A stretch of DNA of 9,788 nt, taken from positions 1 to 9,788 of the forward strand of contig JAUWSZ010000041.1 of assembly GCA_030609865.1 (NCBI GenBank), given 5' to 3'. The notes beneath the pieces were generated by a model. That model was not told the origin of the DNA. It saw nothing but the letters and a program-made list of their open reading frames with translations, and ran no database searches. This document shows, piece by piece, positions 1 through 6,374 of the stretch. This DNA comes from a bacterium. Lineage in GTDB: Bacteria > Desulfobacterota > DSWW01. How positions within the stretch are numbered: position 1 is the first letter of the stretch; every line of letters begins with the position of its first letter. A program made the position numbers and the translations under genes.

Positions 1-345
1 GTGAGGCTTCCCCGGCAGGTGCCGTTTGTGTGGGCCATGGAGATCCTGCTCACCTGCGAGTTCATAAGCGCCCAGCAGGCCCTCGAGATCGGACTGGTCA
101 ACCGGGTCGTACCCAAAGAAGAACTCATGCCCACAGCGATGAAGATGGCGGAGAAGATCTGTGAGAACGCACCGCTCGCCATCCAGGCCGTCAAGAGGTC
201 GGTTCGCCAGTGCATGGATCTCAAGATGGAGGATGCATTGAACCTGGAACTGCATATCGCAGCCGAGGTCTTCATGACCGAGGATGCCAGGGAGGGGCCC
301 AAGGCCTTCAAGGAGAAGCGGAAGCCGGTCTGGAAATCGAAGTGA
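1..345 (+). CDS. Enoyl-CoA hydratase/isomerase family protein, C-terminal part (5' end outside window)
   Basis: The window begins inside this gene; 114 residues are visible up to a TGA stop. The visible part matches the C-terminal half of the crotonase family: an RLPRQVP segment, then ISAQQALEIGLVNRVVP (the usual AeeAl-iGLVn-Vvp block), an APLAIQAVK helix and the terminal EDAREGPKAFKEKRKPVW signature. The family hydrates 2-enoyl-CoA or isomerises it in the cytoplasm. The oxyanion-hole and catalytic Glu residues lie in the missing upstream part, so hydratase, isomerase or ring-hydrolase activity cannot be told apart. The GTG at position 1 is probably an internal Val codon, not a start. A 31-base gap separates it from the thiolase-like gene on the same strand, which suggests one operon. 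Confidence 0.93.
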   Translation: MRLPRQVPFVWAMEILLTCEFISAQQALEIGLVNRVVPKEELMPTAMKMAEKICENAPLAIQAVKRSVRQCMDLKMEDALNLELHIAAEVFMTEDAREGPKAFKEKRKPVWKSK

Positions 346-376
346 AAGCCGAATCAGGACTCGAGGAGCGGAACGG

Positions 377-1537
377 ATGAGTCTGAAGGACAAGTACGCG
401 ATCGCAGGCGTGGGCCTGACCAGGTTCGGCAAGATCCCCGGTGTGAGCACCATGTCCTTTACGTTGGAGGCCATGAAGATTGCCATCGAGGATGCAGGCC
501 TCACGCGGGACGATGTGGACGGTGCCCTCGTGCTCAGCCCGGTGATGTTGGGTGAACAACATGGTTGGGGAGCGAGGGTGGCAGCGCTGATGGAAATATC
601 GACCACCTTTACGAACACCATGGATATCGGAGGCGCCACGCCGATCGCGATGATCCAGACCGCGGCCATGGCCATCGACGCGGGCATGTGTAATGTAGTG
701 GTCTGTGCTTTCGGCAACCAGAACAACCCCCAGGGCGTGCACATGTCGCTGCCGAACCTGGAGTTTACGATGCCTTACGGAGACATCGGAGCCATCCCGT
801 TTCAGGCGCACATTGCGCGGAACCACATGCACAAGTATGGGCTGACGAGCCGCCAACTGGGCGAGATTTCGGTGACGTGCCGCAAGCATGCCTGCCTGAA
901 CCCGGATGCCCAGATGTGCCGGAAGGGACCGATCACGATCGAGGACCACCAGACCTCACGTATGATCATCGAACCCCTCCATCTCCTGGATATCTGTGTG
1001 AACACGGATGGCGGGGGCGCCGTGGTGGTGACCTCTGCAGAACGGGCAAAGGATCTTCGGCATCCACCGATCTACCTCATGGGGCTGGGACAATCCCACT
1101 CGTCGGAGATGATGCCTCCCTGGCCCGAGAAGACCGAGCACCGGGGCGGCACGAAAGCGGCGGAGATGGCCTTTGGGATGGCCGGGGTCACGCACAAGGA
1201 TATCGACGTGGCGCAACTCTACGATGGTTTCTCCATCCTGGTCATCAACGAACTCGAGAATTTCGGTTTCTGCAAGCTGGGAGAGGGGGGGAGCTTCGTG
1301 GAGGGAGGCAGACTGGGCCTGGATGGAGAGCTGCCGTCCAACACGGCCGGCGGACTCCTCTCCGAGGGACACCTGATGGGCATGGGGCACGTGGTCGAGG
1401 CGGTTCGCCAGCTGAGGGGGCAGTGTGGAAAACGACAAGTCAAGGATGCGGAGATCTGTTTCGTCAACGGCTACGGAGGGGCCCCTCACGAATACCCTCC
1501 CACCCTGAGCTACAGCACACTCATCCTGAGGAGGTAG
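377..1537 (+). CDS. Thiolase-like lipid-transfer protein (non-canonical thiolase / possible aldolase)
   Basis: 386 residues. The ATG at 377 is chosen because GAGGAG at 363-368 sits 8 bases upstream; the frame also stays open further 5'. The thiolase fold is recognisable: AIAGVGLTRFG at the N-terminus, TDGGGAVVV near 210-218, LYDGFS at 281-286, GGLLSEGHLMGMG at 325-337 and FVNGYGG at 362-368. This is the SCP-x/lipid-transfer (Ltp) branch. The segment that carries the nucleophilic Cys in classical thiolases reads DIGGATPIAM (83-92), with no Cys, and the second catalytic Cys motif (CxGGGxG) is replaced by VNGYGG. His332 of the GH motif is kept. Relatives such as Ltp2 act as retro-aldolases with a DUF35 partner, and such a partner follows 5 bases downstream. 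I infer carbon-carbon cleavage of a CoA thioester; the exact reaction and substrate are unknown. No separate SCP2 domain is present. Confidence 0.9.
   Translation: MSLKDKYAIAGVGLTRFGKIPGVSTMSFTLEAMKIAIEDAGLTRDDVDGALVLSPVMLGEQHGWGARVAALMEISTTFTNTMDIGGATPIAMIQTAAMAIDAGMCNVVVCAFGNQNNPQGVHMSLPNLEFTMPYGDIGAIPFQAHIARNHMHKYGLTSRQLGEISVTCRKHACLNPDAQMCRKGPITIEDHQTSRMIIEPLHLLDICVNTDGGGAVVVTSAERAKDLRHPPIYLMGLGQSHSSEMMPPWPEKTEHRGGTKAAEMAFGMAGVTHKDIDVAQLYDGFSILVINELENFGFCKLGEGGSFVEGGRLGLDGELPSNTAGGLLSEGHLMGMGHVVEAVRQLRGQCGKRQVKDAEICFVNGYGGAPHEYPPTLSYSTLILRR
1529..1534 (+). promoter_or_regulatory. Ribosome binding site of the DUF35 gene, inside the end of the thiolase gene
   Basis: AGGAGG is a near-perfect Shine-Dalgarno sequence 8 bases before the ATG at 1543. 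It lies within the last two codons of the upstream gene (the C-terminal Arg-Arg) and directly abuts its TAG stop. This fixes the DUF35 start, even though its frame is open far upstream, and suggests the two proteins are made in coupled amounts. Confidence 0.8.
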
Positions 1538-1542
1538 GATCG

Positions 1543-1950
1543 ATGTTCGAGAAGCCGGTGCCCTTGCCTACAGAGGATTCGGAGCCGTTCTGGAAGGCCT
1601 GCAAGGAGCACGAACTGCGCATGCAGCGGTGCAAGAATTGCGGACACGTGCGGTTTCCGCCCAGTGTGCTCTGTCCGAAGTGCACGAGCCTGGAGGCGAC
1701 GTGGGACAAGCTCTCCGGAAGAGGGGAGGTCTTCACATTCATCATCGTTCACCAGACCTACCATCCTGCCTTTGACGAGGACATGCCGTACAATGTGGCG
1801 TTGGTCCGCCTGGAAGAGGGGCCGACCTTTCATTCGAACATCGTTGAATGCAAGAACGAAGACCTTTACTGTGGGTTGCCGGTGGAGCTGGTCTTCGAAG
1901 ATCGAACCGAGGAGATCAGCCTGCCGAAATTCCGGCCCCGTTCTCGTTGA
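1543..1950 (+). CDS. DUF35 family zinc-ribbon/OB-fold protein, partner of the thiolase-like enzyme
   Basis: 135 residues, the usual size for the family. A short N-terminal helix (EPFWKACKEHEL) precedes a rubredoxin-like zinc ribbon with CKNC (C30, C33) and CPKC (C44, C47). An OB-fold follows from about residue 55 (GRGEVFTFIIVH, PYNVALVRLEEG, GLPVELVFED). The four Cys can bind one zinc ion. DUF35 proteins form complexes with thiolase-like enzymes, as in the Ltp2-ChsH2 aldolase of steroid side-chain degradation and the BbsA-BbsB thiolase of benzylsuccinate beta-oxidation, and the OB-fold helps build the acyl-CoA site. The gene starts 5 bases after the thiolase-like gene and is almost certainly its subunit. 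The longer open frame upstream (from 877) overlaps the thiolase and is not coding. Confidence 0.92.
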   Translation: MFEKPVPLPTEDSEPFWKACKEHELRMQRCKNCGHVRFPPSVLCPKCTSLEATWDKLSGRGEVFTFIIVHQTYHPAFDEDMPYNVALVRLEEGPTFHSNIVECKNEDLYCGLPVELVFEDRTEEISLPKFRPRSR

Positions 1951-1996
1951 GGAAGAGGGTTCGAGCTTACTTCATATCCGAAGGAGGCCAAGAAAG

Positions 1997-3151
1997 ATGG
2001 ATTTCAGATTCACAGAAGAGCAGGAGGCCTTCCGTCAGACGATCCGGAAGTTCGTCGAGCGGGAAACCTCCCGTGAGCTGGACCGGCAGTTGGAAGAAGA
2101 GGGACGTTTTCCGTTCGAGTTGGTCGACAAGATGGCGGAGACAGGCCTCTTGGGCCTTCCCTTTCCAGAGAAATACGGTGGGGTGGGAGGGACTGTGATG
2201 GACTTCGTGATCGCCGCAGAAGAGCTCGCCTACGGGAGTGAGGCAGCTTGTGGCATCTTCCTGGGGCCCGTCTTCTTTGCAGGGGAGCAGATCTACTTGA
2301 ACGGAAGCGAAGAACAGAAGAAGGAGTACCTCCCGCAAATCGCGAAGGGAAAGCTGCGAGGCGCGTTTGCCCTGACCGAACCGGATGCGGGCTCGGACGC
2401 CTCGGCCATCACCACGAGTGCCGTCCGGGACGGGGACGACTACGTGATCAACGGGCAGAAGACGATGATCTCCGGGGCGGACATCGCCGATATGATCATG
2501 ACCTGCACCAAGACCGACAAGGAGTGCAGACGATACGAGGGGATTTCCATCTTCATGGTTCCGGGAAAGGTGGAGGGCCTGACGGTACGGAAGATGAAGA
2601 AGCTCGGAAACAACATGCTCAGCACGTGCGAGCTCTTCTTCGACAACGTGCGGGTACCCAAGGAGAACATCCTGGGCGGCCCGGAGGGCCTGAACCAGGG
2701 CTGGTTGCAGATGATCAACAACCTGGATGTGGAAAGGATCATGATCGCAATCCTGTACACAGCCATTGCACAGCGCGCCTACGATGATGCCCTGGCATAC
2801 GCAAAGGAACGAAAGCAGTTCGGAAAACCCATCTCGCAGTACCAGATGATCCAGCAGCTGCTCGCAGACATGCTCGTCGAGATTCGCGCCTCCCGTCTCC
2901 TCACCTACCATGCGGCGTGGCTGAAGGAACAGGGGGAGTTCTGCTCCGTGGAGGCCTCTATCGCCAAGATCCATGCGACCGAGGCGGCCAAAAAGGTCAC
3001 GATCGACGGGATGCAGGTACTCGGAGGATACGGGTACATGATGGAGTACGACATGCAGCGGTACGTGCGGAATGCTCTGCTCGGAACGATCGGGGGAGGA
3101 ACGAACCAGATCCAGAGGCTCATCATTGCGAAGCTCGAGGGAATGATGTAG
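1997..3151 (+). CDS. Acyl-CoA dehydrogenase (isovaleryl/long-chain type catalytic base)
   Basis: 384 residues, typical full length. The ATG at 1997 follows AAGGAGG at 1981-1987. An N-terminal helical domain (about 1-120) leads into the FAD/substrate motif ALTEPDAGSD (125-134), the beta-domain with NGQKTMISGA (152-161), and the C-terminal helical domain with YAKERKQFGKPIS (268-280), GGYGY (343-347) and TIGGGTNQIQR (364-374). The Glu of the common YEGT motif, the base in medium-chain enzymes, is Gly367 here. Instead LDVER supplies Glu246, in the position used as base by isovaleryl-CoA and long-chain acyl-CoA dehydrogenases. The enzyme should oxidise acyl-CoA to 2-enoyl-CoA in the cytoplasm and pass electrons to an electron-transfer flavoprotein. 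Chain length and substrate cannot be read from the sequence. A 46-base gap follows the DUF35 gene. Confidence 0.95.
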   Translation: MDFRFTEEQEAFRQTIRKFVERETSRELDRQLEEEGRFPFELVDKMAETGLLGLPFPEKYGGVGGTVMDFVIAAEELAYGSEAACGIFLGPVFFAGEQIYLNGSEEQKKEYLPQIAKGKLRGAFALTEPDAGSDASAITTSAVRDGDDYVINGQKTMISGADIADMIMTCTKTDKECRRYEGISIFMVPGKVEGLTVRKMKKLGNNMLSTCELFFDNVRVPKENILGGPEGLNQGWLQMINNLDVERIMIAILYTAIAQRAYDDALAYAKERKQFGKPISQYQMIQQLLADMLVEIRASRLLTYHAAWLKEQGEFCSVEASIAKIHATEAAKKVTIDGMQVLGGYGYMMEYDMQRYVRNALLGTIGGGTNQIQRLIIAKLEGMM

Positions 3152-3164
3152 GAAGAGGTCTGCT

Positions 3165-4844
3165 ATGGAGCAAGGAAGCGTCCTCGAAAAGAGACCCGTC
3201 CCGAGCTACTGGAAGAAGTTCCGGCAGCTGGTCCTTCAAAACCGTACGATCTCATCCACCAATTTCGTGGATCGCCTGGCCGAGGTCTACGAAGACCGAC
3301 CGGTCTTCTATCTGGATCAGAGGTTGGACTACTCTTTTTTTTCCGGCTCCGAGATCAGCTACCGGACCCTCTCTCGGTTCACGAATCGGATCGGCAATGC
3401 GCTTCTCAAGCTGGGCGTGCAGAAGGGGGATCGGGTCGGCCTGGTCACGTACAACCGGGTCGAGCTGGCCTTTGCCGAGTTTGCCTGCATGAAGATTGGT
3501 GCGATCCCTGTGCCCTTGAACTTTATGCTCAAGGCAAAGGAGATCAACTACCAGATGGAGAACAGCGGGGCCACGGTGTTGATCACCGACTCCGATATCT
3601 TTCGTGATCATATACAGGATCCGGACAGGGTACCCGCGATCAAGACATGGATCATGATCTCCCCCCGCGACCCCCCCCCCGGTTTTCTTTCCCTTGGGGA
3701 GATCATGGACGAAGCCTCAGAAGACCTAGTACCCGCCACGCTCTCCAGTCCAGACGATACAGTCCTGATCTTCTACACCTCCGGGACGACGGGCGTACCC
3801 AGGGGGGCGATGCTGACGGACGGCAACCTGATGGCCACGGTTCAGAAATATTGCATGCTCTTTGGGATTCTCCCCACGAATCGAAGACAGTTGGCCCTGC
3901 TCGTAATGCCCGTGGCCCACACGAGCGGCCACCAGAACCTTCTGATCCTGATGTCCATGGCGATCCCGATGTTCTTCCTGAGCCGCTTCGACCCGGCCGA
4001 TGTTCTTGACAGGATCGAGAAGTACCGGGCCACCTTCTTTGCGGGGATTCCGGCCATGTTCAAGTTGTTGCTCAGGGCCGGTGCCGACCGGCAAGACCTG
4101 ACCTCGATCCAGGTTTGGGGAGGAGGCGCCGATGCCTTTCCCCCTGAGTTGGTCAGGCAATTCCGGGAATTCTCGAAGCGGCGGAAATGGGGAATCCCGA
4201 TCAAGCCCATGTTCGTCCACGGGTACGGCATGGCCGAGACCGGGGGACACATATGCATCAGCCCCCCCTGGGGCCCAAAGTGCGCGGGGTGGGCGGTGCC
4301 GGGGGTTCAACACCGCCTCGTGGATCCATTTGGAAAGCCTGTAGAGGCCGGAGAGCCTGGGGAGTTGCAGATCAAGGGGCCCATTGTCATGAAGGGGTAC
4401 TGGAACGACCCGGAGAAGACGAAAAGGGCATTCCAGGACGGGTGGTTTTGCACCGGGGACATCATGCGGATGGGCAAGTGGAAGGTGCTGGAATTCGTCG
4501 ACCGGGCGAAGGATGTCATCAAGTGCGGCGGATACAGTGTCTTTCCCACCGAGCTCGAACATCACCTGGCCGAGCATCCAAAGGTCGAACGCGCCGTCGT
4601 TGTCGGGGTTCCGCATTCGATCAAGGGAGAGATGCCGGTAGCTGTGGTCAAGCTCCGGGAAGGAAAGCAGGCTACAGAGGAGGAGTTCGAGAGCTGGGCG
4701 GACGAAAGGATCGCATCTTACAAACGTCCGCGGGCGTATCTGTTTACGGATTCGATTCCGATGACCTTCAGTCTCAAGCCCCTGCGCAAGGACCTGAGGA
4801 AGTGGGCGGAGAAAGCCCTTGGGGCCGATTGGGGGGAAAGGTAA
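3165..4844 (+). CDS. AMP-forming acyl-CoA synthetase (ANL superfamily)
   Basis: 559 residues starting 13 bases after the dehydrogenase; GAAGAGG at 3152-3158 serves as ribosome binding site. It should activate a carboxylic acid to its CoA thioester using ATP. Core motifs are intact: phosphate-binding loop YTSGTTGVPRG (204-214, with Arg213 where Lys is usual), YGMAETGG (354-361), the ribose-binding WFCTGD (427-432), and the hinge segment FVDRAKDVIKCGGYSV (444-459) leading into the mobile C-terminal domain. Lys538 in SLKPLRKDLR is the likely adenylation Lys, although the preceding residue is Leu rather than the common Gly. As the only activation gene in the window it probably feeds the dehydrogenase and hydratase. 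The substrate could be a fatty, branched, aromatic or steroid-type acid. The gene contains a run of ten C and a run of eight T. Confidence 0.95.
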   Translation: MEQGSVLEKRPVPSYWKKFRQLVLQNRTISSTNFVDRLAEVYEDRPVFYLDQRLDYSFFSGSEISYRTLSRFTNRIGNALLKLGVQKGDRVGLVTYNRVELAFAEFACMKIGAIPVPLNFMLKAKEINYQMENSGATVLITDSDIFRDHIQDPDRVPAIKTWIMISPRDPPPGFLSLGEIMDEASEDLVPATLSSPDDTVLIFYTSGTTGVPRGAMLTDGNLMATVQKYCMLFGILPTNRRQLALLVMPVAHTSGHQNLLILMSMAIPMFFLSRFDPADVLDRIEKYRATFFAGIPAMFKLLLRAGADRQDLTSIQVWGGGADAFPPELVRQFREFSKRRKWGIPIKPMFVHGYGMAETGGHICISPPWGPKCAGWAVPGVQHRLVDPFGKPVEAGEPGELQIKGPIVMKGYWNDPEKTKRAFQDGWFCTGDIMRMGKWKVLEFVDRAKDVIKCGGYSVFPTELEHHLAEHPKVERAVVVGVPHSIKGEMPVAVVKLREGKQATEEEFESWADERIASYKRPRAYLFTDSIPMTFSLKPLRKDLRKWAEKALGADWGER

Positions 4845-4848
4845 GAGA

Positions 4849-5736
4849 ATGCCTATATGGGTAGCGATTTTAATCGCCGTGGCGGCCACCAGCCTGATGA
4901 ATTTCGGACTGGCCCTTCAGAAGAAAGGCGCTGCCGCCCTGCCGATCATCGGGGAAGAGAAGGGGGGAAGGGTATTCAAGGCCTTTATGTCGAGCCGTAT
5001 CTGGGTCGCAGGTACTATGTTGATGACGTGCGGATGGGGCCTGTACCTCGTCTCGACAAAGTTCGCCCCCATCTCGATCATTCAGCCGACCCTCGGCGTA
5101 GGCCTCGCCGTTTTGGCTCTCTTCAGCGTGTTCTACCTGCACGAGAAGATCGGGCCCCTGGAGTGGACGGCCTTTGCGGCCATGCTCACCGGCATGATTC
5201 TCCTCGGACTGAGCGCGACCGACGAAGGAAAGCCTCCTCTGCCCGAGTGGCCACCCCTGCTCGGGGTTACCGCGGCCGTCCTCGGGCTCTCGGTGATTGC
5301 CTACGTGCTCGGGAAGCGCGGCGCTCTGGCCGGCATAAGGACGGATTCGCTGCTCGGGATGGTCTCCGGGCTGTTCATCGGACTTGCCGCACTCTACACC
5401 AAGGCCATGTTCACCTTCCTTGATGAAGGGCAAAGGTTCATCGGCCTCGGGGTGTGCCTGACGGTGGTCATCGCTGCTAATGTGATCGGCCTCGGCGTGA
5501 TGCAGAGCGGGTTTCAGAGGGGCAAGGCCCTGGTTGTGGTGTCCCTGGAGGCTGTCATCAACAAGATAGTGGCCATCATCGGCGGTATGATCGCCCTGGC
5601 AGAGTTTTTGCCCGAGGACCCGGCCAAATCGAAGATGCGGGTTGCCGCCTTCATCCTCATCCTGTTTGGTACGGCGGCCCTGGCAAGGTTCGGTGGCGCG
5701 GAACTTGCGGAGAAGATGGAAGAGGCAGATTCCTAA
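4849..5736 (+). CDS. DMT-superfamily (EamA/NIPA-like) membrane permease
   Basis: 295 residues, very hydrophobic, with about nine predicted membrane helices (roughly 3-22, 50-68, 72-95, 103-121, 134-153, 167-185, 198-219, 226-250 and 263-281). The N-terminal NFGLALQKKGAAALP recalls the LALQKKG motif of NIPA-like and other drug/metabolite transporters. The second half again has a helix pair ending in FQRGKALVVVSLEAVINKI, where EamA proteins often show a similar pattern. The ATG at 4849 has GGAAAGG at 4835-4841, which overlaps the synthetase stop; the gap is only 4 bases, so translation may be coupled. Substrate is unknown: uptake of the acid activated by the preceding enzyme, export of a metabolite, or a divalent cation are all possible. 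It is followed by the only long gap in the window. Confidence 0.85.
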   Translation: MPIWVAILIAVAATSLMNFGLALQKKGAAALPIIGEEKGGRVFKAFMSSRIWVAGTMLMTCGWGLYLVSTKFAPISIIQPTLGVGLAVLALFSVFYLHEKIGPLEWTAFAAMLTGMILLGLSATDEGKPPLPEWPPLLGVTAAVLGLSVIAYVLGKRGALAGIRTDSLLGMVSGLFIGLAALYTKAMFTFLDEGQRFIGLGVCLTVVIAANVIGLGVMQSGFQRGKALVVVSLEAVINKIVAIIGGMIALAEFLPEDPAKSKMRVAAFILILFGTAALARFGGAELAEKMEEADS

Positions 5737-5752
5737 TGCGGCTTGCGCCGCA
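5737..5752 (+). terminator. Possible weak hairpin after the permease gene
   Basis: TGCGGC-TTGC-GCCGCA can form a 6-bp, GC-rich stem with a 4-base loop starting immediately after the TAA stop at 5734-5736. A T-rich patch appears only about 16 bases further on, so this is at best an attenuating or mRNA 3'-end stabilising hairpin. A second, mutually exclusive stem overlaps its right arm. Confidence 0.25.
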
Positions 5753-5834
5753 AGGCGGGGCCCCCTGTTTCTTGATTGATTAAGAGAAAAGAGCTGTTGC
5801 ATAAACTGGTTCTGTGAAAAGGGAGCATGAACCG
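5737..5834 (+). other. 98-base intergenic gap between the catabolic and envelope blocks
   Basis: This is the largest gap in the window. Its first third is GC-rich: a 6-bp stem with a 4-base loop at 5737-5752 (TGCGGC/GCCGCA), an overlapping alternative stem CCGC/GCGG at 5748-5758, and GGGGCCCC at 5757-5764. The remainder is AT-rich (TTGATTGATTAAGAG, then TTGCATAAACTGG). There is no uninterrupted T-run, so a classical intrinsic terminator is not supported. TTGATT at 5772-5777 and ATAAAC near 5801 look promoter-like but are about 23 bases apart, too far for a standard sigma-70 pair. AGGGAG at 5820-5825 is the ribosome binding site for the DUF1329 gene. Confidence 0.5.
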
Positions 5835-6374
5835 ATGAGAATTCTGAGACGATTGTCGGCAACTTTGTCCATGACCCTGTTCATCCTCGGCCTCTTGATT
5901 CAGCCTGTCTGGGCGGACGTGGAGCCCGGGGAAACCATCGACAAGAGCAACTATGAGAAGATCGAGGGATTGGTGCCCGATTTCATCTTGGATTGGGTCA
6001 AGACCGGCGATCTCCAGATGAAGATCGGAAAGCTCAACTTCGACGCAAAGGAGTTTTTTCCCCAGGAGGTCAAGGACAACTGGCAGGCAAACGTGGGGCG
6101 GTACAAGATCAACGAACACAACGGGATCATCGATGCGAAAACAGGGGAGCTGGCCCGGGGCATCAAGGGATTGCCCTTTCCGGAGCCGGACCTTACGGAT
6201 TCCACATTTCCGGTCATGTTGATGTGGAACTATCTGTTCAACGAGAACTTCCAACAAGGAATAATCAAAGAAAAGCTGGCTTGGCTCAGCATCGGCCGCC
6301 GCGGTGTGGAGAAGACCGTGGTCCTGGATCAATACTACACGCAGTTGGATCCAACGAAATCCAACGAGGACTAG
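5835..6374 (+). CDS. DUF1329 family secreted protein, N-terminal portion (ends at in-frame TAG)
   Basis: 179 residues up to a TAG at 6372-6374. The ATG at 5835 is preceded by AGGGAG (5820-5825) and opens a good Sec signal peptide: Arg-rich start, hydrophobic core TLFILGLLI, then PVWA before Asp28, a plausible signal peptidase I site. The mature part (NYEKIEGLVPDFILDWVKTGD, then GIKGLPFPEP and VMLMWNYLF) resembles the first half of DUF1329 proteins, which are periplasmic or outer-membrane-associated with a LolA/LolB-like fold. Members are usually about 430-460 residues, so this piece is under half a protein. Reading the TAG as a sense codon joins it in frame to the next entry, giving 434 codons ending at 7139, the expected length. 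The gene is therefore either broken by a nonsense mutation or read through. The neighbouring YCF48 and RND genes are usual DUF1329 companions. Confidence 0.82.
   Translation: MRILRRLSATLSMTLFILGLLIQPVWADVEPGETIDKSNYEKIEGLVPDFILDWVKTGDLQMKIGKLNFDAKEFFPQEVKDNWQANVGRYKINEHNGIIDAKTGELARGIKGLPFPEPDLTDSTFPVMLMWNYLFNENFQQGIIKEKLAWLSIGRRGVEKTVVLDQYYTQLDPTKSNED
6372..6374 (+). other. In-frame TAG codon inside the DUF1329 reading frame
   Basis: The TAG is codon 180 of a 434-codon frame and is flanked by GAC and GCG. Frame is the same on both sides (5835 and 7137 are both multiples of three), so no indel is involved. The sequence directly after it (AQLTIFRQPFSLSGIGTL) already looks like the DUF1329 segment that precedes the PELRRVKRL motif. 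One base change from CAG, GAG, AAG, TGG, TAC, TAT, TTG or TCG would create it. Confidence 0.85.

Noticed and set aside
877..1542. Upstream extension of the DUF35 frame into the thiolase gene
   Set aside because: The extension is an Arg/Gly-rich out-of-frame reading of the thiolase; a strong RBS and ATG at 1543 give the normal DUF35 length.
1664..1996. Upstream extension of the dehydrogenase frame into the DUF35 gene
   Set aside because: The family N-terminus (MDFRFTEEQ) begins at the ATG at 1997 with AAGGAGG before it; the extension is Ser/Arg-rich noise.
1967..2974. 335-residue minus-strand frame opposite the acyl-CoA dehydrogenase
   Set aside because: Translation has no family features and mirrors the codon periodicity of the plus-strand dehydrogenase.
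3726..4889. 387-residue open frame on the minus strand opposite the acyl-CoA synthetase
   Set aside because: GC-rich antisense shadow: low-complexity His/Pro/Arg-rich translation, no recognisable motif, and the plus strand holds an intact, motif-complete enzyme.
5772..5806. Sigma-70 promoter before the DUF1329 gene
   Set aside because: TTGATT and ATAAAC are about 23 bases apart, outside the usual 16-18 base spacing, and no better pair was found.
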